Below, one piece after another: positions 17,161 through 25,865 of a stretch of DNA of 40,746 nt. The notes below the pieces were generated by a model. It searched no databases. It was not told the DNA's origin and worked only from the letters and a program-made list of their open reading frames with translations. Origin of the DNA: Treponema sp. (GTDB taxonomy: Bacteria; Spirochaetota; Spirochaetia; Treponematales; Breznakiellaceae); NCBI GenBank assembly GCA_031266095.1, contig JAISBR010000214.1, forward strand, positions 1-40,746, written 5' to 3'. Each line of letters starts with the position of its first letter. Position 1 is the first letter of the stretch. A program made the position numbers and the translations under genes.

Positions 17161-18111
17161 TTACAAACTTGGGTTTTCTAGTCTGTCAAAAAGCTGCGTG
17201 GAAAGATAGCGTTCGCCGGTATCGGGCAGAAGGGCCACAACCATTTTACCGGTAAACTCTTCGCGCCGGGCAAGCTGTACCGCGGCAAAGGCCGCCGCAC
17301 CGGAGGAAATGCCCGTCAAAAGTCCTTCCTGGGCGGCAAGCCGCTGGGCGGCGCTGAAGGCTTCTTCGGTACGAACCTTGTAGACCTCGTCATAGATTCC
17401 CGGGTTAAGCACCCTGGGAACAAAACCTGCCCCTATGCCCTGAATTTTATGGGGACCCGGCGCCGAACCGGAAAGTACCGGAGAATCAAAGGGTTCAACC
17501 GCGACGATGTACACATCGGCCTTTTTTGCCTTTAGGGCCTCCCCCACGCCTGTGACCGTGCCGCCGGTACCGACACCTCCGACGAAAGCGGCAACCTCTC
17601 CTTCGGTATCCCGCCATATCTCTTCCGCCGTTGTCCTCCGGTGAATTTCCGGATTGGCGGGATTGTTGAACTGCTGGGGAATAAACGAATTGGGAAGCTG
17701 CGCCGCGATTTCTTCCGCCCTGCGGATCGCCCCCTTCATACCGTCTTTGCCGGGGGTCAGTACCAGTTCCGCGTTCAGCGCCTTTAAAAGACTGCGCCGC
17801 TCAACGCTCATGGTATCGGGCATCGTCAGGATAAGGCGGTAGCCCTTTGCCGCGGCGACAAAGGCCAGTCCCACACCGGTATTGCCGCTGGTGGGCTCAA
17901 TGATAACCGTTCCGGGTTTTAACGTACCCCGTTGTTCGGCGTCTTCGATCATGGCCAGGGCGATGCGATCCTTAACACTCCCCGCGGGATTAAAATATTC
18001 CAGCTTAAACACAAGACGCCCCTTAAGGTTAAGACCCTCGGCAAAACGCCGGGCGTGTAAAAGCGGGGTGTTCCCTATTAGTTCGGTAAGTGAAAGCGCA
18101 ATGCGGCTCAC
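17161..18111 (-). CDS. cysK: Cysteine synthase (O-acetylserine sulfhydrylase A type)
   Basis: PLP enzyme joining sulfide to O-acetylserine to make cysteine. From the chosen start it has 316 residues. Lys47 in [12 protein letters not shown] is the PLP lysine, TSGNTGV binds the substrate carboxylate, and [11 protein letters not shown] binds the PLP phosphate. I chose GTG at 18111 because AAGGAG lies exactly 6 nt upstream and the family's conserved part starts right after it. The in-frame TTG at 18144 has no such site. It is the first gene of the nitrogenase-like operon and the clearest pointer to its purpose: the pathway probably ends in sulfide. O-acetylserine dependence is assumed from family. 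Confidence 0.93.
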   Translation of the reverse strand: MSRIALSLTELIGNTPLLHARRFAEGLNLKGRLVFKLEYFNPAGSVKDRIALAMIEDAEQRGTLKPGTVIIEPTSGNTGVGLAFVAAAKGYRLILTMPDTMSVERRSLLKALNAELVLTPGKDGMKGAIRRAEEIAAQLPNSFIPQQFNNPANPEIHRRTTAEEIWRDTEGEVAAFVGGVGTGGTVTGVGEALKAKKADVYIVAVEPFDSPVLSGSAPGPHKIQGIGAGFVPRVLNPGIYDEVYKVRTEEAFSAAQRLAAQEGLLTGISSGAAAFAAVQLARREEFTGKMVVALLPDTGERYLSTQLFDRLENPSL

Positions 18112-18168
18112 GGTACTCTCCTTGGTTCCTCTGATCCCTGACAACCAGCTATGTTAATTAATATTAAA

Positions 18169-18195
18169 ACTATAGGAATAATATAAATTTGTCAA
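18169..18195 (-). promoter_or_regulatory. Promoter and possible operator of the cysK-nitrogenase-like operon
   Basis: On the minus strand TTGACA (18195-18190) is followed after 15 nt by TATAGT (18174-18169). The -35 box overlaps the stop codon of the permease gene upstream. The spacer/-10 region contains ATTCCTATA (plus strand TATAGGAAT, 18171-18179), the same core as in the two 18-bp repeats ahead of the ABC operon. This suggests a common regulator, for example an Rrf2-type (CymR/IscR-like) sulfur or cluster sensor; the regulator class is a guess. Confidence 0.55.
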
Positions 18196-18950
18196 GCGCT
18201 GATTCCCCGGAGGAATATTTTTTGAATCCCCGCAATAACGCCGTCAAAAAATATGCCGAGCAGGGCAATAACCAGCGCGACGGAAAAAATATTCTCTATC
18301 TGAAAACTCACCTGGTAGTTTACTATCTGCCAGCCCAATCCCGACTTACCGCCCATCATCTCCGCGGCAATCAGCATAAAAAGCGAATAACCTGCGCCGA
18401 TGCGGATGCCGGAAAAAATCCTCGGTGCCGCGGCGGGAAGCACGACCTTGTAAAAGAACGTGATCCTGCCGCCGCCGAAGGCCCGGCCCGCCTTGAAGAG
18501 GATCCGGTCGCTGTCTTCAATTCCCGATGCGGTATTAAAAACGATGGGCCAAAGGGCGGCCCACACAATAATCGTTATTTTTGTCTGTTCGCCTATCCCC
18601 AAAAAGAGGATCAGTATATGAAACAGTATAAAGGGATTGATCTGCGACAGAACGCCGGTAAGGGAATCCAGGACGATACGCGGCGCGCGGTACGGCAGAC
18701 CCAGAACAAGTCCCGCGGGAACGCCCAGAACAACCGCCAGCGCCGTACCCGCCGCCGCCCGGGCCGCGCTTACGGCCATGTCCCGCATAAGGCTTTTATG
18801 AAAAAGCATACGGCAGGTGTTTTTTACAATTTTGCTGAACGGAGGAATAAACAACGGGTTTACCCATTGCAGGGCGCCGGCCAGTTCCCAGAACAAAAAG
18901 AATATAACCACTATTGCCGCGCCCCATAAAAATGTTTTCGCCTTATCCAT
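18192..18950 (-). CDS. ABC transporter permease, TauC/SsuC type (third permease)
   Basis: 252-residue inner-membrane permease of the nitrate/sulfonate/taurine class (BPD_transp_1 fold), about six membrane segments. The cytoplasmic coupling loop is visible near residues 160-190 (RAFGGGRITFFYKVVLPAAAP), with the EAA-like consensus G...I..P. The end GWQIVNYQVSFQ resembles the other two permeases in this operon. GGAG precedes ATG 18950. Last gene of the importer operon, 80 nt ahead of cysK. Each permease here could pair with itself or with another copy. Confidence 0.88.
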   Translation of the reverse strand: MDKAKTFLWGAAIVVIFFLFWELAGALQWVNPLFIPPFSKIVKNTCRMLFHKSLMRDMAVSAARAAAGTALAVVLGVPAGLVLGLPYRAPRIVLDSLTGVLSQINPFILFHILILFLGIGEQTKITIIVWAALWPIVFNTASGIEDSDRILFKAGRAFGGGRITFFYKVVLPAAAPRIFSGIRIGAGYSLFMLIAAEMMGGKSGLGWQIVNYQVSFQIENIFSVALVIALLGIFFDGVIAGIQKIFLRGISA

Positions 18951-18997
18951 TCGTCACTCCATCGGGTTTAATCATTCCGCCATATTGTTTATTCCAT

Positions 18998-19966
18998 CTA
19001 TTCCATGGAAGCGCCCCTGGTTACCGGCATGTGTTCGCTGTGGCCGGTATGATTAAACCGCGCCTGCTCTGTTTTTGCCACATGCAGCTGCCAGATTCCC
19101 GCGGCAAAAATAAAAAACCCCAGCGCCGCGGCAAAACCTATGTCGGTTTTTGTAAGGGCTTTACGCCGTGCTCCCCGGATAGTTTCTTTTAATCCTTCGC
19201 GCCAGAAGAACGAACGTCCTTCGATGTATTTTAAAAACCCCGTTAATGAACAGCTTAAAGAAACGGCCATGAGTATTGCCGCGTACATGCGGCCGAATTG
19301 CGCGTTCATGCCGGAATTGTGCAGCAGCCAGCCTATGCCGAAACTTGCTCCCACCATCTCCGCCGCCAGGAGCATAAAAAACGACATTTCAAGACCCAGG
19401 CGAAGGCCGGTGAAGATCGACGCGGAGGACGCGGGGAGTATCACGGTAAAGAAGAAACGCAGGGGGCCGGGGCCGCAGGAACGGGCTGTCTTGACAAGGA
19501 TCCGATCTATGTTCCGCGCCCCCGCCGCGGTATTAAAAAATACCGGCCAGATACACACCCAGGCGACAATCGCTATCTTGGCGGTTTCGCCTATACCAAA
19601 AAACAGGATGAACACCGGCAGCAGCGAAAAAGGATTGAACTGCGAGAAAAAGCGGAACAGGGGATAGCAGCTTTCCTCAACAAAAAACGGCGCCCTGCCG
19701 AAAAAAAGTCCCAGGGGAAGGCCCAGGACAAGGGCCGCAAAAAGACTGGTAAGCGCCCGCCAAAGGCTTACCATAACGCTGGTCAGGAGTACGCCGGAGA
19801 CGGCAAGCTGCCCCGTTGCCTCGAGGACCGCGGAAAGGGGCGGAAAAAACTGCGGGTCAACAAACCCAAGACGGGGCAGCAGCTCCCATAAAAAAACAAG
19901 GAGCAGAATACCGGAAGCCTTTAGCGCCGCGGTTTTAAGACGTTCCGCAGTTTTGTACCATTCCAT
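18998..19966 (-). CDS. ABC transporter permease, TauC/SsuC type (second permease), with C-terminal extension
   Basis: 322 residues, longer than the usual 250-270. The permease core (about 1-255) has the coupling loop TARSCGPGPLRFFFTVILPASSA and the motif MLLAAEMVGASFGIG. The extra 60 residues at the C-terminus include one more predicted membrane helix (IGFAAALGFFIFAAGIW), unusual for the family. Start overlaps the stop of the betaine-type binding protein by one base (TGATG), so these two products are probably partners. Confidence 0.87.
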   Translation of the reverse strand: MEWYKTAERLKTAALKASGILLLVFLWELLPRLGFVDPQFFPPLSAVLEATGQLAVSGVLLTSVMVSLWRALTSLFAALVLGLPLGLFFGRAPFFVEESCYPLFRFFSQFNPFSLLPVFILFFGIGETAKIAIVAWVCIWPVFFNTAAGARNIDRILVKTARSCGPGPLRFFFTVILPASSASIFTGLRLGLEMSFFMLLAAEMVGASFGIGWLLHNSGMNAQFGRMYAAILMAVSLSCSLTGFLKYIEGRSFFWREGLKETIRGARRKALTKTDIGFAAALGFFIFAAGIWQLHVAKTEQARFNHTGHSEHMPVTRGASME

Positions 19967-20829
19967 CAGAACGAATTTTCCTTTATATAATCCTTTGCCG
20001 CCCTGGGGTAGGGAATTTTTTCAATCCGGGTTTTCGCGTCAAGTCCTGTCATCACCTTATCGTTGAGCGAAGCCGAAACGGCGTTCAGCAGGGATCGTAT
20101 ATCCTCATGGGCGCTTAAAAATTCGCCGCCTGTCACGGGCACAAGGTTCTGGGGTACAAAGGCGTGAAAGTTATCCCGGAGTTTTTTGTGCTCCGCATCC
20201 ACAAAATGACCGTCACCGGAACGGAGCGATATAACATCCGCCGCTTTGCCATGTAGCAGGCTGTGCTGTTCTTCTTCAGAAACGACCCGGACCTCTTTAA
20301 AACGGAATGGGCCGTATACCGTTCCAAGCAGGAGGAATCCTTCGCTGTCATTATTAAACTCTTCGCTGACGGCAATGGTAAGTTCCCCGGCGGCTTTTTG
20401 CAGATCGCTGAAGGTTTTAATGTTTTTTTCCTCCGCGGTTTCCCGAAGCATGGCAAAAGTCCAGGCATTGTCCGCCGGCAGGGGCTCAAGCAGCACAAGG
20501 CCGAGTTGTTTATACCGGGCGTTAAGCGCGTCAAAAGTACCGTACTGATCGCCGCCCCTGGGCGCCTGCAGCAGTTTGGTCAAGGCCGCGCCGGTCCACT
20601 CCACTCCGATATCCACCGTTCCGTTTACTACGGCCTCATGAAGCGATGTAATGTCAAAATCAAAGGAACGGATAACTTTATAACCGGCTTTTTCCAGGAC
20701 TTCGGCATAAATTTCGCTTACCGTGAGCGCGTCACCGGAGGCAATCGAACCAAGGGTAACCGTTCCTTTGGGTTTGCAGGAAAAAAGCAGAATGCCGGCT
20801 GCCAGCAGACATACAAATCTGGTTTTCAT
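19966..20829 (-). CDS. Binding lipoprotein of glycine betaine/OpuAC type
   Basis: 287-residue substrate-binding protein with a lipoprotein signal (lipobox LLFSC, Cys18). The mature start VTLGSIASGDALTVSEIYAEVLEKAGYKV, shown here only as position 23-51, and the motif DIGVEWTGAAL (99-109) are typical of the OpuAC/OsmF family that binds quaternary ammonium or sulfonium compatible solutes such as betaine, choline or DMSP. This differs from the other binding protein of the operon. AGGAG ahead of ATG 20829. Ligand class is inferred from family; the aromatic cage residues would need a structural model to confirm. Confidence 0.82.
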   Translation of the reverse strand: MKTRFVCLLAAGILLFSCKPKGTVTLGSIASGDALTVSEIYAEVLEKAGYKVIRSFDFDITSLHEAVVNGTVDIGVEWTGAALTKLLQAPRGGDQYGTFDALNARYKQLGLVLLEPLPADNAWTFAMLRETAEEKNIKTFSDLQKAAGELTIAVSEEFNNDSEGFLLLGTVYGPFRFKEVRVVSEEEQHSLLHGKAADVISLRSGDGHFVDAEHKKLRDNFHAFVPQNLVPVTGGEFLSAHEDIRSLLNAVSASLNDKVMTGLDAKTRIEKIPYPRAAKDYIKENSF

Positions 20830-20855
20830 TTTACTCCTCTCTTTCTACACTTTTT

Positions 20856-21719
20856 CTACAATGTGGCGGAATCAATATCTTCCTCCGAGGCAAAACCCAG
20901 GCCGTGGAGGAGGTTCCAGACAAGACCGGTGATACGGATGTATTCGGGATCGTTGCGCAGCAGGCTTGCGCGCCGGGGGCGGGCAATGGGCACTTTCAGG
21001 ATCGATTTTATGGTTCCCGGGTTTGCCGACATAACCACTACCCGGCCGGCAAGAAAAACCGCTTCTTCAATGCTGTGGGTAATAAAGATGATCGTCTTTC
21101 CCGTTTTTTCCCAAATGCGCAGCAGTTCTTCCTGCAGGCTTTCCCGGGTTTGGGCGTCCACGGCGGCAAAAGGCTCGTCCATCAAAAGAACCTCCGGATC
21201 GTATGCCAGCGCCCTGGCAATGGCAACCCGCTGTTTCATACCCCCGGAAAGCTCGTAGGGATAACTGTTTTCAAAGCCCCGCAGGTCAACCAGCTCGATA
21301 AAGCGATCGCTGATTTCCCTTCTTTGGGTTTTCTTTACTTTTTTAATTTCCAGTCCGTACTCAATGTTCTGGCGGACGGTGCGCCAGGGAAACAGGGCGT
21401 AACCCTGAAGAACAATGCCGCGGTCCAAGCCGGGCCCTTTTACCTTGTTCCCGTCAATATAAATATCGCCGGAGGTCGGTTCGGAAAGCCCCGCCAAAAT
21501 ATCAAGAAAAGTCGATTTACCGCAGCCTGAAGGCCCGACGATGGTCACAAACTCACCTTTTTGAACCGCCAAACTAAGGTTCTCTACCGCGGTAAATTCG
21601 CGCCGTTCCGCGCCCTCGCGCTTGATATAAAAAACGCGGCGAATATTACGGGCAACTATTTTATGTGTCCCGATAAGCTCCCGCGTTATTTCGCTTTGCC
21701 CTTCAACTAAACTGGTCAC
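20856..21719 (-). CDS. ABC transporter ATPase, TauB/SsuB type
   Basis: Single-domain ATPase of the nitrate/sulfonate/taurine class; 287 residues from GTG 21719. Walker A GPSGCGKS, Q-loop LQGYALFPW, signature LSGGMKQR, Walker B LLMDEPFAAVD and H-loop THSIEEA are all present. GTG 21719 was preferred over the in-frame TTG 21758 because AAGGAG lies 6 nt before it and the overlap with the upstream gene disappears; cysK shows the same arrangement. It is the only ATPase in the operon, so it probably serves all three permeases. Confidence 0.9.
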   Translation of the reverse strand: MTSLVEGQSEITRELIGTHKIVARNIRRVFYIKREGAERREFTAVENLSLAVQKGEFVTIVGPSGCGKSTFLDILAGLSEPTSGDIYIDGNKVKGPGLDRGIVLQGYALFPWRTVRQNIEYGLEIKKVKKTQRREISDRFIELVDLRGFENSYPYELSGGMKQRVAIARALAYDPEVLLMDEPFAAVDAQTRESLQEELLRIWEKTGKTIIFITHSIEEAVFLAGRVVVMSANPGTIKSILKVPIARPRRASLLRNDPEYIRITGLVWNLLHGLGFASEEDIDSATL

Positions 21720-21735
21720 GCCTGTCTCCTTGGTG

Positions 21736-22782
21736 TTATCTGTCGCCGGCCTGATCAAACTCGTGGGTAATAATGTCGGCCGTCGTTATTTTGGTATCCG
21801 CCGGCAGGGCCCCGCTCTTTATCGAACCCTGTATCCAGTAATCAATCTGATCATCGTAGATACGGGCGTTGTCGGCGTAATAATGATTGGCCCGCACGGG
21901 AATCCCGATTGCCTCTTCTGTCCATTGCGCCGTTTGTTCGGGGTTCTCGTTCGCCCAGCGTTCCGCCTTTTTTATCGCGGCCACAAAACGCCTTATCGGT
22001 TCTCTGTTCTTCTCGATAAAGTCGTCGGCAAAATAGTACAGATAAGTGCCCGCCTGTTCCCCTGCAATTTCCCGGCTGGTGATAAGCGTGGTGAACTCGC
22101 CCCATTCCTCCAGGGTGGCATAGAAAGGCGGATGGGGCGTTGCTATATCGATCAATCCTTCCTTGAGCGCAAGCACCCCTTCAATATCGGGCATGGTGAT
22201 ATACTCGATCTTGTCCCTGGGGATGTTGTATTTCTCCAGGACTATGTCGGTAAGAAAGTCGATGCAGGCATTGCGGAGAAGCAGCTGCAGCTTGACCGGA
22301 CGGGGAGAATTCCGCACGTCTTCCCAGCTCTGATAGGGACCGTCTTTGCGGGTAACCCACCACATGTGCTGTAAATGAACGTCGGTTATCCCGAGCGGGG
22401 GTTCAATGATTGAACGGGCCACGCCCCGGACCGGCGCGCCGCCTTCCCGGGCTATCGCGAGGGTATTCGGATGGGCGGTACCCACATCGTTATCTCCGTT
22501 CAAAATTGAAGCAATGCGCTGCGGCGGCTGGGTTTCGCCGGTATATACAATCTTGATGCCCTCCTCCTCAAAAAATCCCTTTTTTTCCGCAACGACAAAG
22601 GGGGCGTCGGTACAATCCGACCGGGACCATGTTTTTATCTGGTAGTAGGTTTTTCCGTTTTCCTCAACCTGCGTCAACGTTTTGGTTTTTTTGGCGCAGG
22701 AGGCAAAGAAAACACTACCAATCAAAACTGCCGCCGCCGCAAACCGGAGGACGGTACTCGCCGCACGTTTCTTGTTCTTCAT
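21736..22782 (-). CDS. Binding lipoprotein of SsuA/TauA/NMT1 type
   Basis: 348-residue extracytoplasmic binding protein. Lipoprotein signal with lipobox FFASC (Cys29). Motifs APFVVAEKKGFFEEEGIKI and ILNGDNDVGTAHPN are typical of the family that binds sulfonates, taurine, nitrate or thiamine precursors. AGGAGAG precedes the ATG. It follows the first permease across a 103-nt gap with a hairpin. With a sulfonate-type binding protein here and cysK downstream, an organosulfur ligand is plausible, but the family also includes nitrogen and vitamin-precursor binders. Confidence 0.85.
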   Translation of the reverse strand: MKNKKRAASTVLRFAAAAVLIGSVFFASCAKKTKTLTQVEENGKTYYQIKTWSRSDCTDAPFVVAEKKGFFEEEGIKIVYTGETQPPQRIASILNGDNDVGTAHPNTLAIAREGGAPVRGVARSIIEPPLGITDVHLQHMWWVTRKDGPYQSWEDVRNSPRPVKLQLLLRNACIDFLTDIVLEKYNIPRDKIEYITMPDIEGVLALKEGLIDIATPHPPFYATLEEWGEFTTLITSREIAGEQAGTYLYYFADDFIEKNREPIRRFVAAIKKAERWANENPEQTAQWTEEAIGIPVRANHYYADNARIYDDQIDYWIQGSIKSGALPADTKITTADIITHEFDQAGDR

Positions 22783-22835
22783 ACATCTCTCCTTAAAAAA
22801 ATATTCCGGACCATGCCGGTAAAAACCGTTGCCCC

Positions 22836-22866
22836 CCGGACCGTTTTTCGTGCACCTTCGGTCCGG
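22836..22866 (-). promoter_or_regulatory. Intercistronic hairpin in the importer operon
   Basis: Inverted repeat CCGGACCG / CGGTCCGG (22836-22843 and 22859-22866), 15-nt loop, without a T run, in the 103-nt gap between permease and SsuA-like gene. Likely an mRNA stability or partial-termination element that raises binding-protein output relative to permease. Confidence 0.5.
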
Positions 22867-22885
22867 ACGGGAAAACGGGTTTTTG

Positions 22886-23692
22886 CTACTTTAAGATGCT
22901 CTCCTCCCGCCAGGTGATTACCTTTTTTTCGATGAGCCTCAAAAGCCAGGTGATTAAAAGACCCAGCAGCGCGATGGTTACCACGGCAACAAAAAGCCGG
23001 CGAATCTGGAAGTTCACCTGGGACTGGAGAATCAAAAACCCCAAACCGGCGGTGGCTCCTATCATTTCCGCGGCTATGAGCATAAAGAAAGAAATTCCCG
23101 ATCCCTGTTTAAGGCCGCCAAAAATTGCCGGAGCCGCGCCGGGCAGCACCACCTTCCAAAAGAGTTCCAGCTTTTTGGTACCCATGGCCAGAGCCGCCTT
23201 CACAAGCAGCTGATCGATATTTTTTACCCCCTGGATGGTCCCGAACAAAATGGGCCATACGCAGACCCACAGGATAATTGCGATTTTTGTCACCTCGCCG
23301 ATGCCAAAGAGCAGGATAAACACGGGAAAGACCGAAAAGGGATTTACCTGGGCCATGACATTGAGGAGGGGATCAAGGTACTCTTCGAACCGTTTGAACC
23401 AGCCCCCCAAGAGAAAGCCCAGGGGCAGGGCGATAAGCGAAGCAAGGGCAAAACCAAAAAGGGACCGCCGTAAACTTACCCCGACATGGAGGACCAGGCT
23501 GCCCGAAGCGAACATCTGCGCGCCGGTAACCACTATGTCCGAAACCGGAGGAATAAACTGCCGGTCCGCCAGGCCCACAACAGGCGCTATCTGCCAAAAA
23601 ACAAAAAAAGCGATAATGGCGATGCTTTTCCTGTAGTAGAAAGCGATCCGCTCAACGGCCGTTTTTCGTTCTTTTCTGCCTTCGCTGCTCAT
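22886..23692 (-). CDS. ABC transporter permease, TauC/SsuC type (first permease)
   Basis: 268-residue permease of the nitrate/sulfonate/taurine class, first gene of the importer operon. About six membrane helices; coupling loop KAALAMGTKKLELFWKVVLP near 160-180, then MLIAAEMIGATAGLG as in its two paralogues. AAGGGG ahead of ATG 23692. Its position next to the SsuA-like binding protein suggests that these two form one import unit. Confidence 0.9.
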   Translation of the reverse strand: MSSEGRKERKTAVERIAFYYRKSIAIIAFFVFWQIAPVVGLADRQFIPPVSDIVVTGAQMFASGSLVLHVGVSLRRSLFGFALASLIALPLGFLLGGWFKRFEEYLDPLLNVMAQVNPFSVFPVFILLFGIGEVTKIAIILWVCVWPILFGTIQGVKNIDQLLVKAALAMGTKKLELFWKVVLPGAAPAIFGGLKQGSGISFFMLIAAEMIGATAGLGFLILQSQVNFQIRRLFVAVVTIALLGLLITWLLRLIEKKVITWREESILK

Positions 23693-23726
23693 ATATTCCC
23701 CTTCCGGTAATTCCGCTAGTAATTCT

Positions 23727-23814
23727 TAGAATTCCTATAAATTTACTAAAATCGAAATAATGTCAAGGGGAAAAAGAAAAATTTCTTAAATTTTCCTAGA
23801 ATTCCTATAAATTT
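23727..23814 (-). promoter_or_regulatory. Promoter with two 18-bp direct repeats ahead of the importer operon
   Basis: TAGAATTCCTATAAATTT occurs exactly twice on the plus strand, at 23727-23744 and 23797-23814, 70 bp apart. Between them, on the minus strand, TTGACA (23766-23761) is followed after 15 nt by TAAATT (23745-23740). Copy 1 thus covers the -10 region and copy 2 lies about 30 bp upstream of the -35 box. The core ATTCCTATA recurs in the cysK promoter. Most likely operator sites of one shared regulator. Confidence 0.6.
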
Positions 23815-23854
23815 TCTATGAATTTCAGAAACGGGGTGTATTTGGCCCGGTATA

Positions 23855-24766
23855 TCAGCCCATTGCTTGCCGCCGGTCCCGGACCGCGGCAAGCCGGGCT
23901 TCCAGTTCTGGTCCCCGTCCCGCGGCAATCAAAGCCTTGATTTCATCAAGGCTTTGCTCAAACCGCACTATTCGGCCTAAAAGCCTTTCGGAGTTTTCCA
24001 GAAAAATTTCAGCCCACATGGGGGCGTTAAGCATGGCGATGCGGGTTAGATCTTCAAAACTGCCGCCGCCGTAACGGGTAATTTCCGTATCCGGCTCGCA
24101 GTCAATAAGAGACGCGGCAATCACATGGCAGAGCTGGCTGGTAAAGGCGATTTTGTCGTCATGATCCGCCGCGCTTGTTTCGGTGATCCGGCCAAATCCC
24201 ATCCGGTGAATCAGGCTTTTCAGAAAAACAAGATTTTCCGGTTTGTTGCGCTTAAGGGGGGTAAGGATATAGTTCTTTCCCGTAAAGTTTACCATTCCCG
24301 CATTAACCATGCCCTTCTTTTCCGAGCCCGCCATGGGATGGCCGGGAATAAAATCCAGGTCTTCCCTTGACCGGAGCAGCCGTTCCGCGGCGGCGCAGAC
24401 GCTTCCCTTGATCCCCGCAATGTCGGTAACAAGGGCGCCGCTTTTAAAAAAAGCCCCGTATGTTTCGATAAAGTCGACAAGCGCCGACGGGTTAAGGCAG
24501 AGTATCACAAAATCGCAGTGTCCAAGCATTGCTTTTGGCTCGGTAAACATTTCGTCAACAACGCCGCGGCCAAGCGCCGTTTTCAACACCCCCTCGTCCC
24601 TGTCGTACGCGAAAATCCGTTCCGGGCCGGCTTGTTTTTCCGGGCCGGATGTTTGACCGGAAAGCCCCTGCCGCAGGGCCAGCGCGAAGGCGCCGCCCAT
24701 AAGGCCAAGCCCCGCGATTCCTACGGTACATTTTTCAATGGGTTTCACGGTATGTTTTTCCTTCAT
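23855..24766 (-). CDS. tyrA: Prephenate dehydrogenase
   Basis: Oxidative decarboxylation of prephenate to 4-hydroxyphenylpyruvate (tyrosine synthesis), or of arogenate to tyrosine. 303 residues: NAD-binding GIAGLGLMGGAFA (16-28), conserved HPMAGSE with the catalytic-type histidine, and ITRYGGGSFEDLTRIA in the C-terminal helical domain. No ACT domain or fused chorismate mutase, so feedback control must act elsewhere. It lies 12 nt after the DAHP synthase gene in the attenuated operon. ATG 24766 has a poor ribosome site; an in-frame GTG 33 nt downstream with AAGGA upstream is an alternative. Confidence 0.9.
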   Translation of the reverse strand: MKEKHTVKPIEKCTVGIAGLGLMGGAFALALRQGLSGQTSGPEKQAGPERIFAYDRDEGVLKTALGRGVVDEMFTEPKAMLGHCDFVILCLNPSALVDFIETYGAFFKSGALVTDIAGIKGSVCAAAERLLRSREDLDFIPGHPMAGSEKKGMVNAGMVNFTGKNYILTPLKRNKPENLVFLKSLIHRMGFGRITETSAADHDDKIAFTSQLCHVIAASLIDCEPDTEITRYGGGSFEDLTRIAMLNAPMWAEIFLENSERLLGRIVRFEQSLDEIKALIAAGRGPELEARLAAVRDRRQAMG

Positions 24767-24778
24767 GATATGTTTTCT

Positions 24779-25816
24779 TCACGATATGCTCTTCCCTTCC
24801 AGGGCGGCGTAGTTTTTCAGGGCGCCCATCAGATCGGTAAAGGCTTCCGGGGTCAGGGACTGTTCGCCATCGGAAAGGGCGTTCTCCGGGTCATTGTGGA
24901 CTTCGATGATAAGGCCGTCCGCGCCGGCGGCTGCGGCGGCTTTCGCCGCGGCGGGGACCAGGCCGGCAACGCCGGTGGCGTGGCTCGGATCGACAATCAC
25001 CGGCAGGTGGGTCTTTTGCTTGAGGTAAGGCACCGCGGCAATGTCCAGGGTGTTGCGGGAAAAGCTTTCAAAGGTTCTGATGCCCCGCTCGCAGAGGATC
25101 ACCTTTTCGTTGCCCCCCGCCATGACGTACTCGGCCGCCATAAGCAGTTCCGTCACCGTAGAGGCCAGACCCCGCTTTAACAGAACAGGCTTGCCGCAGC
25201 GGCCAAGTTCCTTAAGAAGGTTGAAGTTCTGCATGTTCCGGGCGCCCACCTGGATGATGTCGACATTGTCGAAAACCTCAAGCTGATGAATTTCCATCAG
25301 TTCGGAAACCAGCGGCAGGCCCGTCTCCTCCTTCGCCGCGCCAAGCAGATCCACCCCCTCGCAGCCCATCCCCTGGAAACTGTAGGGACTGGTCCTGGGC
25401 TTGAAGGCCCCTCCCCGGAGAAAACCAGCCCCCGCGGCCTTTACCGCTTTTGCCACGGCGATGATCTGTTCCCGGCTTTCCACGGAACAGGGACCGGCAA
25501 TAACCCCAAACCTGCCGCCGCCGATACTGTGAATAGCGCCTGTGCCGTGAGCGTTTGCCGCAATGTCAATCCGGGTGTCTTCCGGATGAAAAAGCCGGTT
25601 CGCCCTTTTATACGGCTCCTGTACCCGCATAACCTTCGCGACAAGATGATGCGCCCCTATGGCCTCCGGGTCAAGGGAAGAGGTATCCCCCACAAGGCCC
25701 AGAACGGTCTGTGCTTCTCCCCGGGAAACATGTACCGTAAGGCCGCGTTTTTCCATAACGGCGGCGAAGGCTTCCGTCTCTTCCCGGCCCACTCCCTGTT
25801 GCAGCGCGATAATCAT
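24779..25816 (-). CDS. aroF: 3-deoxy-7-phosphoheptulonate (DAHP) synthase, class I-beta
   Basis: First step of the shikimate pathway: condenses phosphoenolpyruvate and erythrose 4-phosphate. 345 residues: an N-terminal ferredoxin-like regulatory domain (1-~70), then the TIM barrel with [28 protein letters not shown] and VDPSHATG. The N-terminal domain is that of Thermotoga-type enzymes, in which tyrosine is the usual feedback inhibitor. AAAGGAG lies ahead of ATG 25816. The upstream leader with consecutive Tyr/Phe codons implies control by tRNA-Tyr/Phe charging. Together with tyrA this makes a tyrosine/phenylalanine-responsive operon. Confidence 0.92.
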   Translation of the reverse strand: MIIALQQGVGREETEAFAAVMEKRGLTVHVSRGEAQTVLGLVGDTSSLDPEAIGAHHLVAKVMRVQEPYKRANRLFHPEDTRIDIAANAHGTGAIHSIGGGRFGVIAGPCSVESREQIIAVAKAVKAAGAGFLRGGAFKPRTSPYSFQGMGCEGVDLLGAAKEETGLPLVSELMEIHQLEVFDNVDIIQVGARNMQNFNLLKELGRCGKPVLLKRGLASTVTELLMAAEYVMAGGNEKVILCERGIRTFESFSRNTLDIAAVPYLKQKTHLPVIVDPSHATGVAGLVPAAAKAAAAAGADGLIIEVHNDPENALSDGEQSLTPEAFTDLMGALKNYAALEGKSIS

Positions 25817-25865
25817 ATATAGCTCCTTTGCCCGCGGGTTTACGGCCCGAAATACCCGAGGGCAT

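Noticed and set aside
18112..18144. Upstream TTG start for cysK adding 11 residues
   Set aside because: GTG 18111 has AAGGAG at ideal spacing and begins directly at the conserved part; the extension contains the ribosome site itself.
18189..21258. Several long plus-strand open frames across the importer operon
   Set aside because: All are antisense to clearly coding ABC genes and have arginine/proline/glycine-rich compositions without motifs.
23693..23854. Cobalamin or SAM riboswitch ahead of the importer operon
   Set aside because: The spacer is short and AT-rich, holds only direct repeats and a promoter, and shows no B12-box or SAM-box-like elements.
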